DNA of 64,000 nucleotides from Anaeramoeba flamelloides. Lineage: Eukaryota > Metamonada > Anaeramoebidae. Both the position numbers and the translations under genes were made by a program. This document shows, in pieces, positions 1-12,517 of this stretch (position 1 is the first letter of the stretch; every line of letters begins with the position of its first letter). The stretch spans positions 1,860,001-1,924,000 of the forward strand of contig JANTQA010000020.1 in the NCBI GenBank assembly GCA_027625915.1, read 5' to 3'. The notes beneath the pieces are model-generated. The model was not told where the DNA came from and did no database searches. It worked only from the letters and a program-made list of their open reading frames with translations.

Positions 1-2
1 AC

Positions 3-499
3 TTTGGGGGGGGAGCATCGAAAAAATTAATAAAGAACGAATACACGATTTTGAGTTTTTATAATACAAATCAAAAAATTGGGTTTGAATTGGCCATTTC
101 AATACAATTAAATAAATTCATATTCAAAATATATAATGAAAAGAAAATTCAAAAAAGGGAATTGTTTCTTGATGACCCTTTAAAAGAAAATAAATGGTAC
201 CATTTGGCACTCACGAAAAAAAATAAACAATTAAATTCTCAAAAGATTTTTATCAAAATCTTTATTAATGACGATATTGAATTAATGGAAAGTTTTGATT
301 GTTTTCCAAAAAAAAAAAAATTATTGTTTAGTAAAAATAGGATTGGGTCATCCATTAAAAATAAAGGAAATTGCTTTTTTGGACAAATGTCAACAATTTA
401 TCTTTTTAAAAAATTTTTAAAAAAGAAAAATGTTTTGAGATTTTTTGGATATAATATTCAAAACACCTATACTAAGAAGAATGATACTAATACTGTCAC

Positions 500-533
<34 letters not shown>

Positions 534-535
534 CC

Positions 536-572
<37 letters not shown>

Positions 573-3026
573 CCTAAAAATAATAAAAAGAACACTAAAA
601 ATAATAAAAATAACACTAAAAAAAATCAAAATAACACTAAAAATAATCAAAATAAGCAAAAAAATAAAGGTGGTGGGAAAATAGATTATATAGAACAAAA
701 AAATGATGAATTTGATGGATTTTCTTTTATTAAGGTTATTGATAAACCTGATGAAATTTCAACTGATAATGAAAATATGGAATCAGCTTTAACAAGTGAA
801 AACGAATCACAATTTTCTCAAGATTTTCCTGAGAACTATGAAAATTTTGAAATTATTGACAATTATAAAATGAATTATACAAATTATTATTTCAATAATT
901 ATAATAGCAACAACACAAACAACACTAATAATAACTCCAATACTAACAAAAAAATCAATACTTTCAAGGAACATAATAATAATGAAAATAAACAAAACAA
1001 AATTGTTTATGAATTTTCTAAATTATTGTTTAATAACGATGATGATAATTATAATAAAAATAATTATAATATTATTAACAATTTGTTGAAAAAATCAATC
1101 TTCATTTACACACCTTTATCTTCTGACGCAAATTCGTGTTTTAATGAGAATCAATATTATAAAAAAAACAGTAAATGCATTATAAACAAAGTAAATATAG
1201 TCAATGAAAAGAGATTCAATGATATACTATATCTTTTAGGCGGGTCCAAACTTTTTTTACCGTTGATTTTACAACTTGATCTTCCTAAAGAATCAATCAA
1301 ATTAAATTTTCAATTAAAATTTAAAAATAATAAACAAAATATTAAGATTGTAAATAATAACAATAGTAGTAGTACTAGTACTAGTAGTAAAATTAATCAG
1401 AATCATAATAATCAATTAAATGATATTGAAAGGGTACAAAAGGACCACAATGATAATCAACTTTCTAAAATTTTTCAATTGATTACAAATTATATAATGA
1501 TTAATCCAGAATACAAAAAAAAATTTTTTAAAATATCTGGTTTTGAAATTATAAACAAATTAATCTGTCAAATTAATCCTATTTATATCAATATGAACTT
1601 TATTTCAACTTTGGAAAATTTTATTTTAAAAATTAAAAGTAAGTTTACTTTAAAATTATTTATTAAATCATTTATCTTCAATTATAAAATGTGGATTTAT
1701 TGTAGTTATGAAATTCAAGAACATTTTTTAACCAAAATTTTAAATAGAATATTTATTTTAAATAAGGGAGAATCGAAAACCCCACTATTGACATTTTATG
1801 ATTTATACAATTTATTGACAGAATACTTTTGGATTAAATATGAAAAAAAGTCTCTTGGTAAATCAAAAAAGATTAAAAAAAAATATAAAAATATTTTCAA
1901 AATAAAATATCAAAAAAATAGACCGTCAAATGAAGAAATTAAAAAATTAAGAAAAATAATTTTACAGTTTATTAATAAATTATTTTTTGAAATTCAAATT
2001 AAAAAAAAAAACCTTATATTTTTAATAAAATACTGTAATTCTGTAGAATTTGAAGAAAATTGTCAGGATATTTTGGATTTTTTTATCATGTTTTTAAAAA
2101 TAAGAATACAAAAAAAATAAATTAATTTTAAATAATTATAATTATTTTGATTATTATATTAATAATAATTTTGAAAATAATAAAAAAAAAATTAAGGAGT
2201 TGCAAAGATACTTTTTGAAAACCAATATCAAACCATATTTATTAGTTTTAATTAGTAATGGGTCGGATTTAATTCGGGCAAAAAGTTTAGCGATATTAAT
2301 ACAATTGGAAAAATTACATAAAGATATTGTAGACAATGATAATGGTGTTAGTGGTGGTGATAGTCTTGGTTATTTTGAAAATGATGGTAAAGAAGAAGAA
2401 GAAGAAGAATATGATGATAATAAAATAAATCATAATAACGGAAATGGTAAGAAAAGTGGTACCAGTAACATTATTTGGGATACATACAGCTCCTTTTTTG
2501 AAATTGGTCAAAGTTTAAAACAAAAGCCACTTGGAGAAAAATTATTTTTATTATTATTTGATCTATTTATTGACATGAAAAATAAATATTTCAAAAGGCC
2601 ATATATGATCAAATTATTTTTTGATTTTTTATTAATAAAAAAAAGCAATATTACTTATAAGGCTTTAAGAAATATTTTGGAAATATGTACTTTAAATCAA
2701 AAAAATTTAAATATTTTATCAAAAATACCAAATTGGCAAATTTTATTTTTTAAATTATTCGATCCAGTATACTTAAAACAATATTTAACAATTCATGAAA
2801 AGGGAATCAAAAAAAAAATAGGTAATGACGATATGATAATTAAAAAAGATAACGATAAAAATAATAGCAAAAATAATAGCAAAAATAATAATAATAATCA
2901 TAAGAATAAAGAAAATAAGAATAATGTAAATATCAATGAAAATAAAAATACTCTTGAAAATAATGATCAAGTAAAAGAAAATAAACATGAAAATAGTAAT
3001 GATAACAATGATATGTTTTTAATTCA

Positions 3027-3091
<65 letters not shown>

Positions 3092-6000
3092 TTAATAATG
3101 ATAAATATGATAATGAAAATAATAATAGCAATCATAAGAATAAAGAAAATAAGAATAATACAAATATCAATGAAAATAAAAATACTCTTGAAAATAATGA
3201 TCAAGTGAAAGAAAATAAACATGAAAATAGTAATGATAACAATGATATTTTGTTAATCCAGAATAAGAATTGGAATGACAATATTAATTATAAGGATAAG
3301 GATAATGATTCCTATGCTAATGATGATGATGATGAAAAAGGAAATAATAGCCAAGACAAAGAAAAGAAAAATGAAAACAAAAAAATGAAAAAGAATATTT
3401 TGATAATTCATAAAGAAAATAAATTACAAAAACAAGTTAAAAAACAAAAAACAGAAGGTAAATTACAGGAAGAAGAAAATTTTAAAAATAATAACAATCC
3501 CAGTAGCCAAAAGTCCAAAAAAAAAATTCTAATTAATAATAGTAAAATGGAATTAATTAATAATTATTCAAATATTAAAAATATGAATACTAGAATCCCC
3601 ATAAATAAAAAAAATAAATTATTTTTATCAGGTCGAGGATCAAAAAATAATAATAAGCATGTTATTATTAATAATGAAAACGCAATAGGATTAAATATTA
3701 ATAAAGAAATTTTTAATTTTTTTTCAGAATTAATAATTAATTATTTATTTTATGATGATAATTTTAAGCAAATATTACAAGAAACATTTTCAAATTTAAT
3801 TGTTTTCAAATTAAATATTAAACAAACTCTAATAATTTATAAATTTATTTTAATTTTATTAAATGATTTTTCTCATAAAATCTCAAATTTTGGTTCACAA
3901 GAAAAACCAAAAATTTTAAAAGATCCTAAATTTGTAAATAATTTCATTGTTTTTTTCAAATTTATTATCTTAAATATATGTTATTTAAAAATTGATCTTC
4001 ATAATGACAATGTTCAAAAAAATGTTTTTGCAGATATTGTTTTTGATAATAGTACTTGTGAAAAAAAAATTAAAACAGAAATAATTTTTGAAACCATTAA
4101 TTGCCTAGAAAAATTAAATTGTTTTGAAAAAAATGGCATAGTATTTAGCCAACCAAAAATAACTTTACAATTATATTACCATATAATAATTTTTTTCCAT
4201 TTATCATCAAAAATTGTTGATAATGTTAATCAAAATAGAATAATGAAATATTTAAAATTACTAGTTGTAAACACATTAACGAAAAATGAACATTTATTAA
4301 AGAAAAATAATAAAAAATCACTAGAATCGCTTTTTTTTATCATTGTGATCACATTATCAGAACAAATCGATCAAAATAATCAGAATTATATCAATTATTT
4401 ATATAATTTATTGAACAAAACAAATACTATATTTCAAGAAAGGTTCAATAAAAAGTTAAATCTAATCAATTTTAATAATGAACAATTTATTGATTATATA
4501 CAATCTTCAAAGTATAATGATTTTTTAAATAATTTTATTAAGCCGAAGGTAAATAAAATAATTATTCAGTTTGAAAATGATATTAAAAAGGCTTTGAATA
4601 ATTGGAGAAATATTCTCAAAAAAATTGAAAAGCAAATAATTGATTTATCTAGCAAAAGTGATATTGACTCTAATGCAAATGATAATAACAAAAATAAGAA
4701 TCAAAATGAGTATAATATTTCTGAAACAAACAATTTTAATAATAACAACAAACGCGACTATATTTATTTTAATCAATTTTTTATTTATTTGATATTAACA
4801 CAAAATAAAATAAAAAATAATAACAAAAAAATTAAAAAAATTTGGAAAAAAATTGTTAACAATTTTATTTATGGAAATTGTATTTGGGAATTTAAATCGA
4901 ACAAATTGGATATTAGAACAAAAATAACCTATAAATTAAAAAATACGGAAGATCATTTAAGAAGAAGACTAAAATTATTTCCTAATTTTGTATTTGAGCA
5001 AGAAAAAAAAGAAAAGGATATTGATAAGGATAGTGGCAGTGGCAGTGGCAGTGATAGTGATAGTGATAGTGATAGTGGTAGTGGTAGTGATAGTTGTAGT
5101 GATAGCAATAGTGATAGTGGTAGTGATATATATAAAGATAATTATTGTAATACTAATAAAAATAATAAGATTGAATATAAAATTATCGATAAAATTGAAA
5201 AAATATTTTTTGGAATCAATTTTCAAAAAAAATCCAAATTAAGTAAAAACCAAATCAAAAAAAAGAAAAAAAAAAAAAAATTAAACCTAAATAATAATGA
5301 TGATAATAATAAAAATAAAAATAAAAATAAAAACCAAACCAAAAACAAAAAAAAAATTATTAACAAAGATGATGGTAATATCAAAAACCATAATTCCAAC
5401 AAGAACACAAAACATAATGGAAACATAATTTATAATTATTTAAATTTAAAAGAAAGAATTGTATTAAAAAATAAAAATGATCACGAAATATTTAAAAAAA
5501 ATAATAAAAAATATAAGACTTATTTATTTAGTACTAAAAGAATTTTTAAATGTTCAAAGATTGAAGGGGTCTTATTAATTAATGAAAAATATATTAATTT
5601 TTATAAAGATTCAACTCTAATTAAACTTTTTGATTTCCCAATAAAAATTAATAAAAAAAATTATAAATTATTATTTTTAAAACTATTAAGTGTATTAACG
5701 CCTTCAATTCAAATTTTTATTCCAAGTATTCTTGAAATCCAAAATAGAAGGTATTTATTACAGGACACGGCATTTGAAATTTTTTTGAATCAAAAAAAAA
5801 CTTATTTTTATAACTTTGAAACAAACGAACAAAAAAAGCTGTTTGTGTTTCTTGTAAAAAAAATGATTAAAAAATTAAAAATTAAAATTCCAATCTGCAA
5901 TGAAAATTATGAAAAGGAAAAAATAAATAACCTGCAGATACAATGGAAATCAAGAGAAATAAGCAACTTCCAATATTTAATCGAATTGAATACTTTAGCT

Positions 6001-8157
6001 GGTCGAAGCTATAACGATTTTAATCAATATTTTATCTTTCCTTGGATTCTGCAAGATTACAGTTCTGATAAATTGAAATTTTCGAATGGTGGTATCTATA
6101 GAAATTTATCAAAGCCAATTGGCGCTTTAGATAGGACACGGCTGAAGTCATTTCAAAAAAGATTCAAAGAGCGAATTAAATTCAATATAGATGAACAAAA
6201 GCATAACCCTTGTTTTTATGGAACCCATTATAGTACTTCTTTGATCGTGTTGTATTATTTGGTTCGAGTGGAACCATATTCTTCAGTGTCGCTAAATTTC
6301 CATAGTGGCACCTATGATAACCCTGATCGTATTTTTGATTCCATTGAAACGGTTTGGTACAATTGCACACATTCAAATTTTGATGTTAAAGAATGTATCC
6401 CGGAATTTTATTGTTTCCCAGAAATGCTATTAAATGTAAATAATTTAACCTTAGGCAAAAAGCAATGTGGGAAGCAAGTAATGGATGTCGACTTGCCCCC
6501 TTGGGCTCAAAAATCATCACAAATATTTGTTAGAATTTTGAGAAAGGCATTGGAATCGGACTACGTAAGCAAGCATTTGCATAACTGGATCGATTTAATT
6601 TTTGGTTATAAGCAAACTGGTGAAAATGCAATTAAAGCAAAAAATGTTTTTAGATATTTATCGTATGAGGGTGCAATTGACTTAAATAAAATTACAGATC
6701 CAGTCGAACGGAAATCTATTGAAGATCAAATTGAACTTTTTGGCCAAACCCCTAAACAATTATTCCCTGACAAACATCCATATAGAAGAAATTTAGAAAT
6801 ATGTTCCAATTATAATCCAAAATTGAATGATATGATTACTGTCAAACTGATAAAAGGAATTACATTTTCTTGTTATCAAATCAAAGTAACAAAAAATCCC
6901 ATTTATTATATTAATTATCTAGAAAAAAAAAAAAAATCAACAACAACAACAACAACAACAACAACTACAAAAACAACAACAACAAAACAGGTTGAAAAAA
7001 ACATGAATAAAATTGATGATATTAATAATGATAATGTTAGTATTAACAATGAGTATAAGGATAAGGATAATGATAATAACACTTCTACTAAACCACAAAT
7101 CAAGCAAAAAGATAAGAAAGGCCAAGGGGGTAAACAAAATATCATAAATAAAAGGATAAAAATGATTGATCTATTATTATTTGATTCTTCAAGAAAATTA
7201 AATTGTATACAATGGCAACAATCAAAAAAAAATACAAACATTTTTCTGAATAAAACCCCAACTACAAAATTTTTGCCAATAGAAAATATAATTGGGTATC
7301 ATTTTGATAGCAAAATTAAAAATTTTTCAAATTGTTTTGATATAAGCAGTGATAAAAAGGTCTTTTTTGCCTGTGGGTTTTGGGATTATAGTTTCCATCT
7401 ATTTCAAATTGAAAATTCCACAACTTTGCAAACAATAAATTACCATCAAGATGTCGTGACATGTATTAAATTGCATAATAACATGCTTTTGACCGGATCA
7501 AGAGACACAACAATTTGTCTGTGGAGCCTTAAAAAAAAGAAAATTCATAATATTCCAAGTTTGCAATTGTTTGAACACCAGTCAGAAATTGTTGCCCTTG
7601 ATTTTTCCATGGACGCTGGTTGTGTAATATCGGTATCGATTGACGGTGAAATTATATTCCATTCACTCCCACATGCAACAGTTTATAAAAAATTGTTCTT
7701 AAATCAATTGCATGAGGGCATCCAGTTAAATCGCAATTCAATCATAAAAATAATGATTTTGGAAGAGGGATCAATATTATTTCTTTGCGATAATCATCTT
7801 TTCTTGCTATCTTTGAATGGAGAAATCATTCTTAAGAAAGTCTTTAATTATAAGATCATCGATTGGTATGTTTCACAAAATAGAGAAGTGTTATTTTTAG
7901 CGACGCAAAGAAAACACATAGAAATTTTCAAAATGATTAATTTTAAAAAAATTAAATCTGTACGCACAAGCAATAATATACTTACCTTTACAGTGATCGA
8001 ATCAATACCTATAATAATGGTTGTGTTCGATAACGGTGTTCTTGCAATCTTTAATTCAGAATTGAAAGTGGAAAGGGAAACAAAGCCAAAACTAAATCCT
8101 AAAAAAAAAAATGTTCCTAAAGAAGTTTTTTTCGATATGATTTCTGATATCTTCTAA
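3..8157 (+). CDS. Giant BEACH-domain protein (neurobeachin/LvsA class), 5' end cut by the window
   Basis: BEACH proteins are very large scaffolds that control vesicle fusion, lysosome and endosome traffic and receptor sorting. The frame is open from base 3, so the N-terminus lies outside. Nucleotides 3-450 encode a concanavalin A-like lectin sheet (KWYHLAL; GQMSTIYLF) typical of the family. A helical solenoid interrupted by long Asn/Lys runs follows, then a PH-BEACH domain (about 5515-5895) and a well conserved BEACH domain (about 5935-6785: EISNFQYLIELNTLAGRSYN, LSKPIGAL, LPPWA, WIDLIFGYKQTG). WD40 repeats follow to the stop (about 7320-8130; LTGSRDTTICLW). No intron is needed over 8 kb. The reading frame changes once, between 2104 and 2120, at an A8 run (2110-2117): the upstream frame stops at 2120 while the downstream frame is open from 2104. 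No GT-AG intron that restores phase without removing conserved-looking sequence was found, so a sequencing error or a true frameshift is likely. A Ser/Gly/Asp run lies at about 5030-5130. Confidence 0.93.
2890..3266 (+). repeat. In-frame direct duplication plus poly-Asn run inside the BEACH gene
   Basis: Two copies of a ~145-bp segment (about 2890-3030 and 3119-3266) differ at only a few bases and lie 234 bp apart, an exact multiple of three (78 codons). They are separated by an AAT run (about 3029-3090) coding for Asn. This looks like recent replication slippage or unequal exchange in a disordered loop. Confidence 0.85.
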
Positions 8158-9955
8158 ATAGTAAAAAAGAACTATTTTTTTTTTTTCAATTATTTTTTTA
8201 TTTTGGATAATTTTAAATGAATATTACTAATTGAATAAACTATTTTTTTTATTTTATATATATGTCCTTAATATAAAAAAGTACTATTTTTTTCTGATTA
8301 ATATTTTTCGAAATCTAGCTTTATAACTTAATTCAATTAACCTTTGTGATAAAATTCTTAAGAATAAAAACAATCTCAACTATTGAATATCGAAAATATT
8401 TTTTGAAATTACTGTGCACTTTTTTATTTTTTTTTGAAAAATTGGGGTTGAGAAAATTTTGAAATCAAAGAATAAGTTAATATATTAAATTAGTAGCTTT
8501 TTCCAGAGAGTTTATCTTTTTTAAATAACTTATTTTGTAATTTTACCTTTTATAACTAAAAAAAACATTTGAAGACCAAACTAGTCCCTTTTGTGAAAAA
8601 AAAATTCCCCATAATTTAGAATTTGTTTTAGTAAATGTGTTAAAATAAGATATTGTATTTAAAAATATACATAATTTCCAGTTTGAATTCAATCATTTTG
8701 GCAAAAAATGTTTTCAAGTAAAAGTTAAATGGAAACGTTATTTATTTTTATTTTTTCGTTTTGTTTTTTTAATTTTTTTAATGGAGGGTATTTGATCAGT
8801 TTTCCATTTTTAGTGTTTTTTGGGTCGTAGGTACATATATATATATATTATGTTAGAGTCGTGAAAAAAATACCATCCTAGATTTTTAATTATTAATGTT
8901 ATGAAAATTGATATGTAATTTCGTATATTTTCAATCAAATCCTTTTAGTAAATAACCTTATTTTTATGAACAAAGTAAAAGACCTACACAAAGTTCATTA
9001 AAGCGAGGTGTCTATAGTTTTACTCAAGTAAATTTTTGATAGCCTAAGTAGATCTACTTATTTTGAAAAACAATAGGGTTTTCTAGAGTGTTTGCTAGAA
9101 TTTGGAAAATGATAATTTTTATTCTTGTTTTTTGATTGATTGAATGGTTTTTTGAACAATTATAACTTCATTAACAAACTATATTGGTATTTTTAATCTT
9201 TATGTTATTACTAACCAACTGAAATAATTAAGATATGGTTTATTAATTATTGATTAGTAATAATCAAATTGAAAAGTATTTCTTTATATTATTAATCGAA
9301 TTTTTCAGGTTTTTAAAGTATTTTTTTTTTTTTTTTGGGGGGGGGGTAATTGGATAATTTGTTTTTTTTCTCGGTTTTTTTTATTCAAAAAAAAGAAAAA
9401 ATTGATTGGAATAAATAGTTTTAAACAGAAATTTATTTTTTTCAAGTTTAAAAAAATTAATGTATTTTCTTTGAAATTAAGTAACTTTTCTATATTGTGT
9501 GATTCCAAAACTAAGTGGTTTTATTTTAAAAGGGTAATTTTATACACTTCCTTCACAGACCCTAAGATTTCTTTCTTCTTCAACAAAAATAATTTTTTTT
9601 CAAATAGTAAAGATTATAGATTGGATTATGAACTTTTTAAAAATATGGAAAAAATGGATTGAACTTTTTCCCATGAAGAATTCACTTTGGAAAAGAGTTT
9701 TAAAGAGAGTTTGGGATAATAGAAATCAGATTTTTGCTTCTTGATCCAATTTTAATATTCGTTAACTTTTTTAGATTTATTATGAACTTAACTCATAGAT
9801 TTTTTCAAGGTTATTTGTCCCTTAACGATCAAGAACGGTAAAATTTTGATATACAGAACCAAACCCATTCTAAAAACAAGTTTTGTTGATATTTAAAGAG
9901 TTACCTCAACAAAAAATGAGAAATCATTTTTTTTACTTTTTTTTCAGAAATCCAA
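8158..9955. other. Intergenic space with one truncated inverted-repeat element
   Basis: AT-rich spacer between the BEACH gene and the inhibitor-2-like gene. It contains MITE-1 copy a (8858-9175). The segment 9480-9662 reads as a protein-like open frame that ends SKDYRLDYELFKNMEKMD, but it has no convincing start or splice partner. Nothing else was recognised. Confidence 0.6.
8858..9175. mobile_element. MITE-1 copy a (left part only)
   Basis: The left end, GTCGTGAAAAAAATACC, and the following ~300 bp match MITE-1 copies at 30875 and 53632 (shared words include CAATCAAATCC, AAAGTTCATTAAAG and TTGTTTTTTGATTGATTGAAT). Similarity stops near 9175, so the right third and its inverted terminal repeat are missing. 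It is a non-autonomous, non-coding element of unknown superfamily. Confidence 0.7.
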
Positions 9956-10601
9956 ATGAGTCAACCAATAGGCATACTAAAAGAAAAAAAAACAAACAAG
10001 AAAACAAAAAATATAAGCTGGAATGAAAGCAATCTTCAAACACTTGAAAAGGTTTATCTTGAAAAGATTGGTTTAACACCTTCACCAAAAAAAAACTTAA
10101 AAAAGAATCTCAAAAATAAGAACCAAACAACAAACTTGGGTAATCTTTTTACTTTACCGAAATCTCTTTTCACCCACACCCTTTTTTCTTTAAAAAACTT
10201 TTTTGCACACCAAAAGGCAGCAAACACTTTCTTTGTTTTTCTTTTTCTTTTTCTTGTTATTTCATTCTTTAATTTGCTTTTTTCTTCTTCTTATTTTGCT
10301 AAAATGTCAAGACAAAAAACTCAAAACAAATGAACTTAAATCCAAACAATAAATTTCTTTTCTTAAATTATTTCTATCTCATCCCAAAGAATTGTTTGAT
10401 GAAGAATTTATTAAACAAAAAGAAAATACCCACCGAAAAGAATTTTTAGAAAAAAGAAATCAATACCAAAAAAGACAAAAGGAAATGATATCACAAATAC
10501 CTTTGGTTATTGAAGGAATCGAAGAAACAATAAAAAGCCAAGAAGAAGTAAATGAAAATGAAAATGAAAATGAAAATGAAAATGAAAATGAGAAAGATTG
10601 A
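9956..10601 (+). CDS. Protein phosphatase inhibitor-2-like protein (PP1 regulator), two exons
   Basis: Inhibitor-2 binds and restrains protein phosphatase 1 and also helps it mature. Model: exon 1 9956-10139, intron 10140-10389 (GTAATC...CAAAG), exon 2 10390-10601; 396 nt, 131 residues, phase 1 closing exactly, stop TGA. The N-terminus carries GILK (the KGILK PP1-binding motif), followed by SWNESNL, like the WDEMNI segment of inhibitor-2, then a TP site. Exon 2 encodes a charged helix, HRKEFLEKRNQYQKRQKEMI, resembling the FEMKRKLHYNEG helix that covers the PP1 active site. An acidic NENENE tail closes the protein. It is shorter than animal homologues (~200 residues) because the middle is reduced. 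The family call rests on motif order only; other intrinsically disordered PP1 regulators are possible. Confidence 0.55.
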
Positions 10602-11008
10602 ATAATTAAAAAAAAATTTCTAGAAAGAATTTAATTAGTACTCTTTTTAGAAAATACTCAACCCAAGTCATTCACAAAATAACTTTCTTTTTTAAAAAAT
10701 CTAATAAATTTTTTAAATGTTTTATAATTTTCAATTTCTCATATTTTGAAGAACTTTCAAGAAGCCCCTGGACTAACTCTTTAATTACTTGCAAAATTTT
10801 ATTTGGGTAAAGTGAAATTTACTTGTAAAAAAATCTTGAGATCAATGAGGTTTTTTAGCAGACCTCAATTGGCTTGTATTTTGCTCTTATTGTTTGAAAA
10901 TTTTGATTTAAAGTTCTCAAATATTTTACAAATGATTAATTATAAAACCCCTAAGATATTCAAAGTCAATTCAAAATGATATTTTGAGAGATTTAATAAA
11001 GCTTCTTA
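10602..11008. other. Spacer with an unassigned 65-codon open stretch
   Basis: About 10784-10980 on the + strand is open for roughly 65 codons (including FFSRPQLACILLLLFENFDL) between a TAA and a TGA, with no start codon at its head. It could be a decayed or partial exon. No family was recognised. Confidence 0.3.
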
Positions 11009-11467
11009 CTGTTGAGAGAAAAATGTTGGACACAGAAAAATGGTTGGACAGCATTTTTAATTGGGAACATTACTGAAATTGAAAATCAAATCCTATTGAT
11101 AACTAGGTGACTTTTATATAAATCCAGGTTTAAAGGTGTTACAAGTTCATTAATCTCTGGTTTGTGTAGAATACTCATTTGAATGGTTGATAACCAAAGT
11201 AGATCATGCTATTTTAACAAAAATCCAAGTTCTAGTAAAGTTTACTATTAATTCTGAAAATGGTAATTTTTAAACTTGATTTAGATTATAAGAGATAAGA
11301 TTTCGAAAAAGTAGAATTATATTAAACGTTATTCTAATAAGTAGATTATTGTTATTTCCTTTAGTTATTTCACAAACGATTGAAATTAAAAATGATTTTC
11401 AGTAAGGTTCCCAATTAAAATTGCTGTCCAACCATTTTTCTGTGTCCAAAATTTTTCTCTCAATAGT
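11009..11467. mobile_element. MITE-3 copy a
   Basis: A ~459-bp element with inverted ends of about 55 bp. The left end reads TTGAGAGAAAAATGTTGGAC and continues to AATTGGGAAC. The right end is its reverse complement, from GTTCCCAATT to TTTTTCTCTCAA. The interior is non-coding. A second copy in reverse orientation lies at 33175-33633. Target-site duplication is unclear. Confidence 0.8.
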
Positions 11468-12517
11468 TAATTGAACTTTGGGATAAATTTTTAATTATGG
11501 TAATTCGATTTTAACAGTATTGTAATTCAGTAATTAATAAATGAACATTTTTAATTTCAATTTCACAAGGCCTTTAATCACTAATTGGTTGAAAAAATAA
11601 AAAGATCTTCAAAAAACAATGATAAACGAAAAATTTCTCGCCATAATTTAATTCTTCCTTACTGAATGTTAAATCATAAATTAAATTTTTTTAAGCTATC
11701 AGTCTTTCACGAAAAGGGCTAACTATTAAAATATGTTATTGGTGGTATTCAGTGCTTACGAATTTTGTATATGTGAAGTTCCAAAAAATTATGATCAAAT
11801 CAGGAATCCAGAAAAGAAAATTAATTTTGTGAGATCAATATTTTTTTTTATTTTGTTTTAAACAAGAAAATTATTTAAATTCATTTTATTTCTAACATAA
11901 TAAAAAACTTTTTAAATTGTTTATTACCATTTTCATCATTAATTCAAGTTGAAAAGTCTTTATTACCAGGAATATTGATCTAATTTTTTTTTTTCTTTTT
12001 TCAAGAGATTATACTTTTGGTTGAAAAACAAAAAATTTATTTATTCAACTAATTAAAAAAATAATTATATTGATTTCAGAGGGGTAGTTATAACCATTAA
12101 AGGTTTAAAGTATTTTATAAATTTTACTCCATAAACTATAATTTTATATATTTTAATATGAAATTTGATTTTTTTCAATAGAAAAATTTTTAAAAGGATA
12201 TTTGGGAAATTAAGTAATTTTATCCTCAAAATTCAAAATCTTTTTTTTTCTTACACAAAAATGATTTAAATTATTATTACAATTCTTGTGAATAAGGCCC
12301 AGACAATGAGATAGAATAATTTTTCGAAAATTTAAAATTCTTTAGCTATTTTTTAATATTTTTTGAAAATCCGAAAAGAAGGTTTTTCCAAACTTTGAAA
12401 GAATAAAAATTTACTTTTTTCAAACTTTAAAGAATCGAATTTCCTGGATAAATATATCTCAATTTAATTGATAAAAATTTGTATTTAAAATATCTCAAAT
12501 TTTCATTTATTTTAATT

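Noticed and set aside
417-698. Minus- and plus-strand open frames made of Ile, Phe or Val over the AAT/AAC repeats (also 2785-3222, 4975-5426 and 6915-7241)
   Set aside because: They are alternate-frame readings of Asn, Ser/Asp and Thr codon repeats within the BEACH gene.
2043-2199. Intron joining the two BEACH frames (GTAGAA at 2043 to AG near 2196)
   Set aside because: It would remove EFEENCQDILDFFIMFLK, which looks like solenoid sequence; the 2090 donor does not restore phase.
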